64,000 nucleotides of DNA. Source: Dasyornis broadbenti. Lineage: Eukaryota; Chordata; Aves; Passeriformes; Dasyornithidae. Location: positions 730,512 to 794,511 of the forward strand of contig VZRN01006293.1 in NCBI GenBank assembly GCA_013397935.1, read 5' to 3'. The position numbers were made by a program, and so were the translations under genes. The notes under the pieces are model-generated. The model saw only the letters and a program-made list of their open reading frames with translations. It was not told where the DNA came from and made no database searches. This document shows, one piece after another, positions 46,448 to 58,200 of this stretch; position 1 is the first letter of the stretch; every line of letters starts with the position of its first letter.

Positions 46448-48397
46448 CCATAAAAGCACTATAACAGTTTTGAGAAGCATTGAAAATTTCATTACTACAG
46501 TAAATGCCTTAAAATAGTGAACAATAAACAACTCTAGTAATTGTCTTTCTAATTAAGTTTTGAATTAAATTTGAAATTCAAGAATTTCCTGATTCTTCAC
46601 CCTAAATTCTGTGAGCCTTTCAAATAAAAAAATCCCACTTTCCGTGTATTAATTAAGGTTTTAATCTTAGTCTGTTCATGTTATTGTCACCATCCCCTCT
46701 GAAATAGTCTCTTCCAGTTGTTTGTCTTACATACATAGAAGATACTGCTTCATTTGTTGTTAAAAAAAAAAAAAAATCTGTCAGTATAAGAAGCTGTTAG
46801 GACTGAAAGACATTGAATATATGTGATTCTAACTGCAGCTATTACAGTCCAAGAATCTTCACTGTACCAAATGAAACACAGTACTGTCAGGCTTTTAGTC
46901 CAATGACACTTTGAAGAGTAGAATCAAATAAAAAAAAAATACCAACCTTCAGACTTATTTTCCAGCCTTCCTAATCAATGCTTTAAAATTAACACATACA
47001 TAAATAAAGACATAAATAAGTGAAGATACAGTTTATGGAGGTAACTTTAACATGGAATAATCTAAAATCAAGGCAATACTTCACTGTGAAACATTCTGCT
47101 GTGTCAGGAACACATTTTCAGACTGCATTAACCATAGCATATTAATTACTCTAATCTAGTTAAGAGTAGGAGTTACCAGAATGCTATTAGTACATCAAAG
47201 GTAATGCAATACAATTGGGTGAACTGGAACTAATCAGCATAACTCACATTACAGAATATCACTAGAATAGGTTTATTTTGAATACTTTAATATTTTTGCA
47301 AACATTTCCTCATGCAACATTGATTTTATACTTGAGCCCAAAAAATTTCACTTCAATCAGTTAAGGAACCTTTTCTGTTTCTGACAGATTTGAGTTCTGC
47401 TTGTTAAATGTATATTCCTTTTCATTGCTACAACTGGAATTTACTTATAGTCTATTAAAAAAATTGTCCGTAGGAGATGATCTCACAGTTTCTGAATAAG
47501 TGAATAAGAAGCTCAATTTACATTGGGAACAGTGACTCAACTCTTAACTATAGAGGTGTGAACTGTTACTTCTGTAATTACCAGTCAACCTCAATCTTTC
47601 CTAATTAAATTTTTCCTCCATTGACATATACTTAAGGCTAACCCTTACAGTTTATTCTACAATATATGATTACAATTAAACCAATGTAAGTTAAATGATA
47701 TAGTTGTGTCTGAATACATTCAGCAAGTTCATAGAACTTGGTAAATAATCAAGCTGGCCTCTCCCCAAAACCTATGTAGTAACTTCATACTTGCTCAATG
47801 CCAGAACAATATCATAACATAAAAATACAGTCAACTTTCATCAAAGTATGAATTCATTGAAGTAACAAGAAAAATACGTAGCTTACCTAAACAAGAGTCT
47901 CCTAAATCTTAGGCCAATTCCAAAGTATTCTTCTTTCTGTACAAGCAATTTCAGAAGTCTATTAAATAAAAGAATTGTGTCAAAATCAAATAAAGTAAAC
48001 AACATGAAACAAAACCCTAACCATCTCACATTTAAGGATGAAATTCTTCACTTCTGAGAATTTGTTAAATAAAATTCTTCAGACAAGTGTTGCCTAATAT
48101 TTACAGGTAGTTAAAAGTAGCAACATCTATTATGACTGCTCCCAAATTTCTGTCATTAATCACTCAGTTTTAAGTTATTTGTAATTATGCCACATAATTG
48201 TCACCTGAATTGAAATTTCCCTACCTCAGGACAAATATTTCAACTAGATTGACTCAGTCAAGAGTCAAGGACAAAGACTTACATAGTTTAATTTGTTCTT
48301 GGTTGTGCATATGCAGAAAGACTACTTGTATGACCACATATGATTTCCCACTAAGCATTCACTCAGAGTGCAATGATTGCCAGTACTTCTAAGGAGA
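46448..48397. other. Non-coding; unique AT-rich sequence
   Basis: No repeat or gene recognised up to the edge of the provirus at about 48398. Confidence 0.5.
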
Positions 48398-49031
48398 AAT
48401 CATGTTTTAAGCCCATCTGGAAGTTAAATCCCACCCAGCTGCTCCCCTCCCCCAACCCCCTCCAGTAAAAGAGAGAGACAAAAGGCAGAGATTATGGGTT
48501 GAGATAGCAATTTACTGGAAACAGCAGTGAGACAAGAAAATTAACAGTAACAGCAACAATACTAATAACAGGGTATAAAAGAGGGTGATTACTTGCAAAA
48601 TACTCACCAAGTCTGATGCAATGCAACCACAGCTGGCACTATCTCATTGCTCCCTTCACCATACTTTTTTCCACAAGCCCGAAACAATGAAAAAACATGG
48701 CAGACAAGTACCCCAGTCAGGATCAGCATCATCCTATTACCCCACTTGTTGCCTACTTTCATGGAAAAGGCCAAAATGGTGGTGAAACCTCTGCATGACA
48801 CCTTTGTCTTCTACCCAAAGTCCCACCCACTTCTTCTCAGAAGTGAGAAGCCCTTACTTCTGCCCCCCAGCAATAACATGAGTGGTATAGAATAAAAATC
48901 TAGACATGCCCACAGGCTCTAGGCTCCACTCCCTCTCAACTACTGCAAAAATGTTAGCCCTGGCCTTGGCTGAAATTAGGACATTATCAACCCCTTATTC
49001 GATGCCATTTATGTCATGCCCAGATCCTACA
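48398..49031 (-). mobile_element. 3' LTR of the ERVL-like provirus
   Basis: The left edge ('tcatgttttaagcccatctg') corresponds to the LTR 3' end, as shown by comparison with 54461 ('tgtcatggtttcagcccagc'). The shared blocks 'ggcagagatta', 'ggttgagata' and 'cccttacttctgcccccc' confirm the match. The other edge, at a TG on the minus strand near 49031, is uncertain by some tens of bases because the 5' LTR lacks this part. A TA/CA simple repeat lies just outside at about 49036-49080. Confidence 0.7.
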
Positions 49032-49035
49032 TTTT

Positions 49036-49080
49036 TCAAATATATACATATATACACACATACACACACATATAAATATT
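49036..49080. repeat. TA/CA-rich simple repeat
   Basis: Mixed 'atatatacatatatacacaca' units of about 45 bases lie between the 3' LTR and the integrase remnant of the provirus, where a polypurine tract would normally sit. Expansion here may have replaced or obscured that tract. Confidence 0.75.
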
Positions 49081-49361
49081 CAGAAGCACAGGTATAATTT
49101 CGGTAGCCAAAGGCCATGCCTCCAACACGTCTGCTGAATTCATTTAGTCCATGACTGTGAGTTCTATCTGCCCTAGATGTCTTCCAGGACAGAGGGGCTG
49201 GTGTGCTGTCAGGTGGTTACCAGCTGCATCAGGAGCTCATGACTGGTGTATTTGGAGCAGTCCATCCTCACTGTCCATGGTTGGTTATGGCATACAGTGG
49301 CAGTGTTATTCAGTAATCAATATTATACAGTTCAACACTGTAGACAGTTCTTACCCCAAAA

Positions 49362-50115
49362 TCAAATCCCCTTGAGGTACACATCATGTTTCCTCATCTC
49401 TGCATTACCCACCAAGTGCACACAGGCCCTTGAGCAAAAAAACATCCCACAGATGGCTTTGCCTTTGCTTGAGGAAGGACTAACCCAAACTGTCTTCCCT
49501 AACATATTCCTCATATGTACCATAGGGACTTTATCCCCTTTTATGGTATGTGGAGATCTTGACTGGATAGGGCCAGCTTTATTGATAGAACCTCTAGTGT
49601 TAACTAACCTGGTGGCCTTCACTAAATGTTGATCTCAAAGTTTGAAGGTCCCATGACCCATTGCTTTCAATCTGGTTTTTCACAGTCCATTGTACCATTC
49701 AGTTGTCCCAGAGGCTGGTGCATGAGAGGGAGTGTGATGCACCCACTCAGTGCTGTGCTCTCTGGCTCAGGTGTCTATGGCTGTTTTTGAAATGCATCCT
49801 GTTGGTCGACCCACTTCTTTCTGGTGTGTCATCTCCCTACAGTAGGACTTGCATTTAAAGGCCCAAGATGCTGCTACAGGCTACGTGAGGCACAGGGTAT
49901 ACCTCGAGCCATCTGGCTTCCACCATTGTGAGAATATAGCACTTGCCTTGGTGGGTTTGCAGGATTGTGACACAATCGATCTGCCAGACCTTCCCATATT
50001 TATATTTCGACCAGCATGCCCCATATGCAGAGGCTTTACCCACTTGGCCTGCTTGATTGTAGCACATTTCACAGTTGTCGATAACCTGAGAGATAGAGCC
50101 CATGGTTAAACCCAC
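49362..50115 (-). pseudogene. ERVL integrase remnant
   Basis: This is a broken integrase, the enzyme that joins viral DNA to host DNA. Read on the minus strand, 50115-49855 holds the zinc-binding end ('CEMCYN') and the start of the catalytic core, with 'VWQIDC' carrying the first catalytic Asp and 'MVEARWLE' following. The frame is then lost. 49622-49362 holds the C-terminal part ('ATRLVNTRGS', 'GDKVPMVHMRNM', 'GKTVWV'). The same order of phrases occurs in the plus-strand copy at 22209-22870. Frame loss between the pieces rules out an active product. Confidence 0.82.
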
Positions 50116-50211
50116 CCCTTGATCACAAGTCCATCTGTATGTTGCATCTTGTTCCTCATAATCTGAAGTGTCATGGGCCCACCAAGACAGAAATAATTCA
50201 CCCTTTTATTG

Positions 50212-50853
50212 CTAGTCCAGATCCACTTGAGACACTTTAATCTTGGCAGCTTGATCCACCTGCTCGTTGTTGTGATGTTCTTCAGTAGCCTGACTCTTGA
50301 GTATGTGTGCATCTACAAGAGGTACTTTTACAGCCAATTTCTCTATCCAGGTAGCAATGTCTTGCCACAATTCAGCAGCCCAGATGGGTTTACCTCTGTG
50401 TTGCCAATAGGTCTTTTTCCACCAGTACAGACACTCCCACAGAGCACCTGCCACCATCCATGAATCAGTGTAGTGGTAGGGTGCTGGCCTTTTCTCTCAT
50501 CCAGCGATACCTAAAGTCAACTGGATGGCTTTCAGCCCTGTGACCTGACTTGATCCACCTTGTCCTTCAATAGGTTCCTCGACTTGTCGCATAGGACTCC
50601 ATACAGCAGCTTTCCATTTTCAGTGTATCCTTACAATATGGCAGGAACCATCAAAGAAGAGAGAGAAATGCTTTTCATTTTCAGGTAGCTGATTATATGG
50701 TGGGGCCTCTTCAGCATGTGTCACCCACTCCTCTTCTGAAGATAATCTGAAATTTTTGCCTTTGAGCCAGTTCGTGATGACTTCCGAGATCCCTAGCCAA
50801 TGTAGTTTCCTATTCAAGATCATTGTGTGATCAACATGACCCACATATTTCAC
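50212..50853 (-). pseudogene. ERVL RNase H remnant
   Basis: This is the remnant of the RNase H that degrades RNA in RNA-DNA hybrids during reverse transcription. The 50853-50620 piece ends with 'FFDGSC', matching the xTDGS-type motif that carries the first catalytic Asp. The 50457-50212 piece contains 'GKPIWAAELW' and 'VPLVDAH', the C-terminal part with the expected Asp-Ala-His. The two are separated by frame breaks at about 50620-50460. Confidence 0.8.
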
Positions 50854-50956
50854 ATAGCATCAGTGGCATGATGTGTAGAAGGGACTTTCCCTTAGAATGT
50901 TCAGCCCAGCACTAGCAGTTGGAGTGCCAGAAGAAATTTTACTTCGGTGCCAATAA

Positions 50957-52085
50957 TTACAGAAGCAGCTCAAACCCCTTCATAAGCTGCCAATATGTCT
51001 TTTTCAGTTCGGCTGTAACAGGCTTCGGATCCTTTGTATCCCCGACTCCAGAAACCCAGGGATTGTCCTTGAGTATCTCTGGGTACTTTTTGCCAGAGAC
51101 TCCAGGAAGGCCCATTCTCCCCAGCTGAAGTGAAAAGCACATTTTTATGTCTTGTCCCATCCTGATTGGCTCATTGGCGCATGAACAGGAGATTTCCTGT
51201 TTAATTTGTTCAAAAGCTTGTTGTTGCTCAGGACCCCTCCTGAGATCATTCTTTTTCAGTGTCACATGACAGAGACAGTTTACAATCTGACCGTAATCTG
51301 GAATATGTATACTCCAAAAATCCACAGCACCTAGGAAAGTCTGTGTTTCCTTCCTGCTTGTTGGGGGTGGAATATAGCTATTATGTTGTTAAATATATCC
51401 ATAGGAATCTGACATCTCCCATCGTGCCATTTTACTCCTAAAATCCGAATTTCCTGGGCAGATTCCTTGACCTCACTTTGTTTTATGGCAAAACTGGTCT
51501 TCAGGAGGACCTGCATTATCTTCTCCCCTTTTTCAAAAACCTCCTCTGCTGAGTTGTCTCATATGATGATGTCATAAATGTACTGCAAGTGTTCTGGAGC
51601 TTCACCTTTTTCCAGATCAGTCTGGATCAGACCATGGCAAAGAGTGGGGCTGTGTTTCCAGCCCTGGGGCAGTCGGTTCCCAGTGTACTTTTTCTTCAGA
51701 TGAAAGCAAACTGTGGCCTTGGTTTCTTGCTAAAAGAATAGAGAAAAATACATTTGTCATGTTGAAGGTGACACCACTTTGCTGCCTTGAACTCCAGTTC
51801 GTACTGAAGTTCCAGCACGTCCCGCACCTCAGCACTCAGTAGTGGTGTGATTTTGTTTAGGTCACAATAGTCCACTGTCAGTCTCCACTCTCCAATGGAC
51901 TTACGCACTGGCCATACAGGACTAATAAAGGGTGAGCAAGTCTTGCTGACCACTTCCTGCCTCTCCAGTGGATGAATCACATCATGGATGTGGATCATGG
52001 AGTCCCAGTGTGTTGTGATATTGTCAAGCGTACATTGTTGTGGTCGTGATCGGTACGTGTTGTTCTTTGACCCTACACAGTCCAA
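50957..52085 (-). pseudogene. ERVL reverse transcriptase remnant
   Basis: This is the remnant of the retroviral RT. The fingers/palm region is at 52085-51696 ('GEWRLTVDYCDLNK', 'PLLSAEV'); palm continues in another frame at 51835-51617. The YxDD catalytic box near 51571-51582 reads Y-I-Y-D, so the first of the paired aspartates is lost, and a stop codon follows five codons later (51559-51561). Thumb and connection sequence occupies 51325-50957 ('PEQQQAFEQIKQE'). At least two frame shifts plus the stop separate these parts. The homologous plus-strand fragment begins in the connection region at 21370. Confidence 0.85.
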
Positions 52086-52355
52086 CAGGAGAAGGGTCCT
52101 CTGAGATACCAGGCAAGGTGTTCAGCACTCTAATTTCCTCTGCTTCCACAGCAGCTATCCCAAAAGTCTTTTTGGGTCCTTGAAATACCCTCTCCTAAGG
52201 TAATCTATGCCAAGGATGCATGGGGTCTCTGGACCAGTCACAGTTGGGTGTTTTTGCCATTCATTCCCAGTCAGGCTCACTACAGCTTCTAGTGCCGTCA
52301 GCAGCTGGGATCCTCCTGTTACCCCTGGATTCTACCCCTACATATCTTGATGGCA

Positions 52356-52550
52356 TCAGGATACATTGTGACTGGTGTCAACTAAAGCCTCATACTCTTG
52401 TGGTTCTGATATTCCAAGCCATTGTATGCACACAGTCCAATAAATCCAACTGTAACTTTTCTCCACTTGGCTGGAGGCAGGGCCCTTTCTAGTTCTGGTC
52501 ATAGTATTTGTTGCTTGCTTCTTGTAAATATGAACTGCAAGTCCCTTCAA
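52356..52550 (-). pseudogene. ERVL aspartic protease remnant
   Basis: The minus frame ends 'YEALVDTSHNVS', where retroviral proteases have the LVDTG active-site loop (52371-52382). The Gly is missing because the frame shifts right at this motif, and a stop follows. Upstream 'WTVCIQWLGI' fits the N-terminal strand of such proteases. It lies between gag and RT as expected. The short length and frame break show a dead gene. Confidence 0.7.
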
Positions 52551-52852
52551 GAGAAGTGGAAGTAGTATCAGCCCTCCTGTTCTGTCTTAGGACTTGCCCA
52601 CTGGAAACTGGAGTGGCATTTATCCTTTGAAGAATTTCCTATGGTGTCTGTTCTTCTTCTCAACTCACATATCTGTGCTGCTAGGACAGAGGTGGACCAT
52701 GGAGACACCACTTCCACATGTCCTGTCCATGGTCATGCAGGTAAAACCACAGGTTACTTCATGGTGTGTACTTTATCTTTCATGCAGGGAGGCTCTTACT
52801 CCCAATAGCAGAGACTATGGTCCATATTGGTGGAGCATGGGACATTTCCTCA

Positions 52853-54280
52853 CTAGTCCTTTAAAACTGTCTGCAGTCTTGGACAGTCTTTCCTAGTTGA
52901 GGTGCAAGTCAGTAGAGAGGAAAAAAGACGATCTTCACGTTGCCAGTCGGGTAGTCTGAAGCTACCTGACTGTTCTCCTTCATTGACATCAATGTCAATG
53001 AGTTGGCGTATAACAATGGTGCACTCCATACAAACTTCCACAAGGATTGTGTAGTGTACACTGGACCTCACTTGAATCTACAGGGGACTGCTCGTTATTT
53101 GAATCCCTATAGACTACCTGCAGCACAGTTAATTGTCCCAGGTACTGGATACCTTTCTCTGTAACATTCCACCTACTTGGGTGCACTACTAGATCATCCT
53201 TGAGAAAATACCTTTCCCTTACTCTTGAAAGAAGTCGTCTCCAGAGGCTGAGCATTTCTGTCTTCTTTCTAATCCCCTTGGCAATGCTCACATCCCAAGA
53301 AAGGGATCCCAGTTGTTTGGCTTCACGATCTATTTTCATATCATGGGCCACAATATCCCAGCATCAGAGCAGCAAGGTCACTAGAGGCTCATTCAACTGA
53401 CAGCTGAAATCTTTTCACATATCTCACAATTCACCCATGAATAGGGATTGGGTGATTATCTCTGGCCCTGTCTCTTCCTGTTCTGAGGGCCCTACTTCCT
53501 CTTAATCCCTCACTAGGCAAACTGATTTATTTTAGATTTCTTCTTCTGTGAAGGGGCAATTGCTACTAGCAGAGGTTGTTCCTCTGATTCAGCTGCAGTT
53601 TGAGTGGCCACAGTGCCTGTTGCTTTTCCTCCTCTTTCCCGAGGTTGCTGTCCAGTATTGAACTGTGTCTGGTAAGGAGTAGCCAGGGCCCAGCACAATG
53701 CAGTAAGTTGCTCCTCTCTGGAACTGCCATGGTATTCTCCTTGCAAATATTCTGTCACTTTATCAGAGTCCTGCAGTTGTTCAGGGCTGAACTCCCAAAC
53801 CATTGGAGAAGAGACTTTTCCTCTATGCTAGCTCATTTTCTCCCACATTTCACACTACTCATGACTATACACACTTGGAGCAGATCTCTGAATGACCTTC
53901 CTAGAAATCTCTTTCTTGGCTCTAAACATGATGTAGACTGAGAAGGCCTGGCAGACAAAGCAACAAGAATATGTTTTTCTTAACATCCAAGGGTATTGAA
54001 AATTCTCGAAAGCTGGTGTAACAGGCCTGAAAGAGGAAAGGGGGATGAAAAGCTGGGGAAAATCAGCCTCTCCTGTTGCACTCACAGGCTGGGTATGATT
54101 ATTTATTAATTTCCAGAGGTAGCACCTGAGCCCAGGACAGGAGAGCAACACTGAATACACATCCAGAATGACCCTCATTGCCCCTGATGTTATCACATCA
54201 TAAGCTGTTATCACACAGTACATCAACAAAGCAACCCTGAACTCTCTCTGCTCTGAAAAAGAGCACCGCGAGGAGCACAT
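52853..54280 (-). pseudogene. ERVL gag remnant
   Basis: This is the structural polyprotein region between the primer-binding site and protease, read on the minus strand. It survives as separate frames: 54280-53855 (141 codons), 53803-53513 ('MVWEFSPEQLQD', Gln/Arg-rich) and 53351-52995 ('LSLWRRLLSRV', 'GIQYLGQL', 'LHNPC'), with an overlapping frame 53071-52853. I see no CCHC zinc knuckle. Assignment rests mainly on position upstream of protease and on the capsid-like piece at 53351-52995. The 141-codon first piece is the least certain. Confidence 0.6.
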
Positions 54281-54434
54281 GTGAGAATATGTACAGGGTT
54301 AGGTACCACACCCACATGAAAAGACCAAGCAACATTGTGAGCAGGAGACTCACACACCCAACACAAAAATGCTTTTATCAAAATTGTTTCCAAGTCCCCC
54401 TGAGTAGATATGTTGTTACCTCAACCCTTTTTGG

Positions 54435-54452
54435 GCCCATATTGGGTGTCAA
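54435..54452 (-). promoter_or_regulatory. Candidate tRNA primer-binding site
   Basis: The minus strand reads TTGACACCCAATATGGGC, 8 bases inside the 5' LTR edge. It resembles a lysine-tRNA-type primer site (TTGGCGCCCAACGTGGG) in which both CpG sites have decayed to CA or TG. The 8-base spacer is longer than the usual 0-3, which lowers confidence. Confidence 0.45.
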
Positions 54453-54460
54453 TTAAATAT

Positions 54461-54696
54461 TGTCATGGTTTCAGCCCAGCTGGAAGTTAAACTCCACACA
54501 GCAATTCTCCTCCCCTCACCCCCTCCAGTGAGAGAGAGAGAGAGCAAGAGAGACAAAGGGCAGAGATTACAGGTTGAGATAAACAACAAAATAGTGATGG
54601 AACCCCTAGGCAACACATTTGATTTCCACCCGAAGCCACACCCCCTTCTTCTTGGTGGACAGAATCCCTTAATTCTGCCCCCGGATAATGATGTGC
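54461..54696 (-). mobile_element. 5' LTR of the ERVL-like provirus, truncated
   Basis: The plus strand starts 'tgtcatggtttcagcccagc', the complement of the LTR 3' end, and follows the left LTR through 'ggcagagatta' and 'ggttgagata'. It then skips roughly 200 bases present in the left LTR, resumes at about 54595, and ends near 54696. A GA simple repeat lies at about 54531-54560. The outer (U3) end is missing and CR1 sequence starts at 54701. Confidence 0.72.
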
Positions 54697-54700
54697 ACCA

Positions 54701-54840
54701 AGCCTGTCAGAGCTCAAGGAGCATTTGGACAATGCTCTTATTCAAAAGTTTTAGTTTTAGGTAGTCCTGCAAGGAGCAAGGTGTTGAACTCAAAGATCCT
54801 TCCAACCTGAAATATTCTATAAATCTATGATTTTATGATT
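54701..54840 (+). mobile_element. CR1 LINE 3' tail adjoining the provirus
   Basis: 'agcctgtcagagctcaagga', 'gcatttggacaatgctct', 'ggagcaaggtgttgaactc' and 'tccaacctgaaatattctat' form a short CR1 3' end of the subtype with a 'gatccttcc' motif. It lies in the orientation opposite to the provirus and directly at its truncated end. Confidence 0.9.
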
Positions 54841-55110
54841 TGCAACAGAATTTATTGTAGACAAACTTTTATAGTGGAGAGAAAGTGTGATTTGCCCATT
54901 ATTTCTTTCTTTATTCTTTCTTTTCTGGCACACAGTTGTTTGCATTGCTTTGCTTGAGGGAATGACACAAATCTCTTTGTCAGTTACACACCCACCTTCT
55001 GCCATTCCCTTGATCCAGAAAACTGACATAATTTAAAAAACAAGTATTCACATGTAAAACTGCATGTCCCTAGAAAATTCTTATCAGACAAAAAAGATCT
55101 CAGACATATA
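54841..55110. other. Non-coding spacer between two CR1 tails
   Basis: AT-rich sequence without a recognised feature. Confidence 0.5.
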
Positions 55111-55206
55111 GTGTGATTCTTGGGGTGTCCTGCACAGGGCCAGGAGTTGAACTAGATGATCCTCATGGGTCTCTTCCAACTGAACATATTTTATAATTTT
55201 ATGATT
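55111..55206 (+). mobile_element. CR1 LINE 3' tail
   Basis: 'gtgtgattcttggggtgtcc', 'agggccaggagttgaactag', 'atgatcctcatgggtctctt' and 'ttttataattttatgatt' form the last roughly 95 bases of a CR1, same strand and subtype as 54701-54840. Confidence 0.9.
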
Positions 55207-58200
55207 ATGCCTAAAATAAAACTGAAAGGTGTGTTACTGAGAGAAATTCCTTCTGAGATGAGAGGAAAGTTGTTGGCAGTTGCTTTGAGAAATTTAAGTG
55301 AGGGAATACAGTTTTAAAAATTTATATATCTAAACTTTGTTGCAACAAGTTACTTGAGCCTCAAGATGGGACTAGGAAAAAATCTGAAAAAAAAATCAGA
55401 CAGAACAAAAGTGGGAAATCGAAATCTTTTATTTTGTACAACTTCTGCTTCTGAGAGCTAATATTTTTTTTCTGCCTGATAAAATATGTCCAGCTCCTTA
55501 CCAGAGTTTAACCATAGTGTCACCTGGTGGTTAAATTTACTAGTAGTGGTCAATTAAACCCATGTAGAAAAAGCCTATTAAACACTGCAAAATCTCTGAT
55601 CTAAACAGCTGAATTGTAGAGATTCATGAACAATTTAATGCTAATAACCAAACAGTGATGTCATTAATTACAGTAAGTGGCACTAGTATTATGGCAATGG
55701 GTCAGGAAACCAGTAACTAAGTACTTTGTTATGGAAAGTAAATAGCTGGCCCTACATTATTCTTCCAGTGATTGATTCTACTGCTTTTGTTTTGAACTAA
55801 TTTTTCTGTTGAACTAAATAAGGTATTTCAGGGGTAAGAAAATACAGAGGGTAAGAAAACAGAGATACAGAGAGCACAGATACATAGAGCATTTTTTAGT
55901 GTATAAGTCCTAGCTTTTGGCTTCCAATAGCTAAACAAACCAAGGATAAAGAAAAAGTAGAAATAAAACATTATCGGCTTTTTAATTAGTACTAAACCAT
56001 ACTATACATACATGTTGCTATTTTAGTTATAGAAAACAAACTCAAAGAAAGATATCTTCATTTTGGAACATATTTAGACGTGATAACCCTTAACCCTTAA
56101 TCCTTTCATAACATTATGTTGATCCTCAGTTTCAGCATTCTATGCAGATGAGTTTAATCAATGTAGCAGAAGTATAATGTGTTTACTATAGCTTCCAACT
56201 GCTTCATTTTTATAAAATCCATTTCCCAGATATTTTAAAAAGTGGAATCATTAATTAGATTTTATAATCTCTAGGAGAGCTAATACATTCACAGACATTT
56301 CTATGACAAGGAAAGGATTGGTTTCATTCCTTTAGTCATTGGAATGCTTTCTCTCCTACTTCTTATCCTTCTTTTGAGTATAATATGAAGTACTTGATGA
56401 TTATATTCTTTATGACTCCACTCTCTTCACTTTTCTGGAGAAAAGTAATGTACATCAAAAGAGTTCTCTAATAATGGAAAATCCTGAAGTACTAATGGCT
56501 CAGAATTATCTGCTACTTACAAATAAGAACTAAGAAGGCTGTGAGTAATTAATTCCAGGAATTTCTTCCTTGAAATGGCATTTCTCCTAATGTTAGAAAA
56601 ATACTACTTGATTCTGCTATGCAGGAACTTCAGTCTTCTGAACATCAATCAGAAACACAAGGTGGGCTGCAGTTTGAGCAGATCAACTATCAACATGGGC
56701 CTCGTTTTAGAAAGACCACATTAGATCTTTAAAATCCATTTCTTTACTAAACAACTGAAGTTTTCTCTTGCTAGAAGCCACTTTTAGGCAGTGGTTCTGT
56801 GAACTCAGAATGCACTCTGATGTCTGACTAATTCCAAGTTGCTGCAGGTAGGTGAGAAAATGCATCAGTGGGAAAACTAAAGTTGTGGGTGTTCCATGCT
56901 CAAAAAGCAGATCAGATGCTGTGGGCACACAGGTTCCTTTCACCTCTCCAATTTGTCAGTCCAAGATAGATGCAGTAATTTTTATGTTTCCTCAGATTCT
57001 TTCAATTCTCTAAAATAAGGAAACTTTACGTGTGCTGCACAGAGGCTGTTTTGAGCTCTTTGAGTTCAAAGCTCTTTGAAGCTGTATTTTACCATTTCAG
57101 TGCTGTTCCTCTGTCCTGCAACACAGCTTCAAAATAGATTAGGAGATGTTTATTACCCTTCTCCTTGCATCATCAGCTACATAAGAACTTAATACTCGGA
57201 GTGAAGTATGAACTGTGAAGAAGTTAAACACTTACATGTTACTTAGACATAAGCTGTAGCCAATGAGGAAATCTCAATTACATGTTACATTTGCTTGCTC
57301 TCCCTACAGTGTGTGCAATTGAGTACAAGTTATCTTCATGGAAATAACTCCTCTATGGGCTGTGATTTTTCACAAACAGAAGGCTGACTGAAAAGCTTTA
57401 TTCTATAAGAGCTCCTTAGATTATCACAGTATAGGTGGCAAAGCTTTAATGAAGAAAACAACAAGCATTTCCTACAGCCTCATCACTTTGATTTTTTTCA
57501 TCATCTCTGAGACTAGATTGTGGATTCTGCCTCTGCCTTCCCATTACTGTCCCCTGTTTTTTCATGCCTTCTTTTTGATTTGATCTTACTCATGCTGGAA
57601 TACAGCAGAAGAAGAGATAAAAACATTCACCTTCTCAGTTGTTTTCAGCCACTGAAATCAGACAGGTCTTTGAGACACAAGGGTCAATAAAACAAGCAGC
57701 TGCTTTTTCAGAACAGAAATTTAAACATCATTTTGAAAGCAGATTATGAAATATATTTATATCACTTTTTTTTTTATTTTTCAAAAAGATAAGCTAAAAG
57801 AGAGCAAGGAAATGCAATTTTAAAGATATTTTTAGAATAAAAGGAAGCACAGGGCCTCTTTTACTTTGTTTAGTTATTCACATACCCTGACTGGGAACAT
57901 TTTGAGCTTAGAGGTACTCATCTGTGTAGCAGAAGAACAGACCAGAAAAAAAAAATCTCTGTGCTTGTTTTGGCTTAGCAGAAGTCAGGACTTCAGTATA
58001 TATACAGAACCCAGCACAGCTCATTGAGTTCTTTTTTCCTATTGTGTGGAAGCATCCGGGCTTCATCTAGTGTTCACAGAGAAAATTACACTTAAGAAGA
58101 ATAAAACCTAAGCCAAACCATAATGTATAGCAATATTGTTAGTCCAGGCAATTTCCTTTTAACTGTTATTAGGAACAATGTCTCATACTTAAAACAAAGT

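Larger units (their letters stand above)
48398..54696 (-). mobile_element. ERVL-like provirus, minus strand, decayed
   Basis: Two related LTR pieces in minus orientation (48398-49031 and 54461-54696) enclose about 5.4 kb with remnants, read on the minus strand, of gag (54280-52853), protease (about 52550-52356), RT (52085-50957), RNase H (50853-50212) and integrase (50115-49362). Only about 330 bases separate integrase from the 3' LTR, so there is no room for env. That fits the env-less, class III ERVL type. A primer-binding-like site lies 8 bases inside the 5' LTR edge. Every gene is interrupted by stops or frameshifts. The 5' LTR is shorter than the 3' LTR, with an internal deletion and a truncated outer end where a CR1 tail begins (54701). 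Confidence 0.85.
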
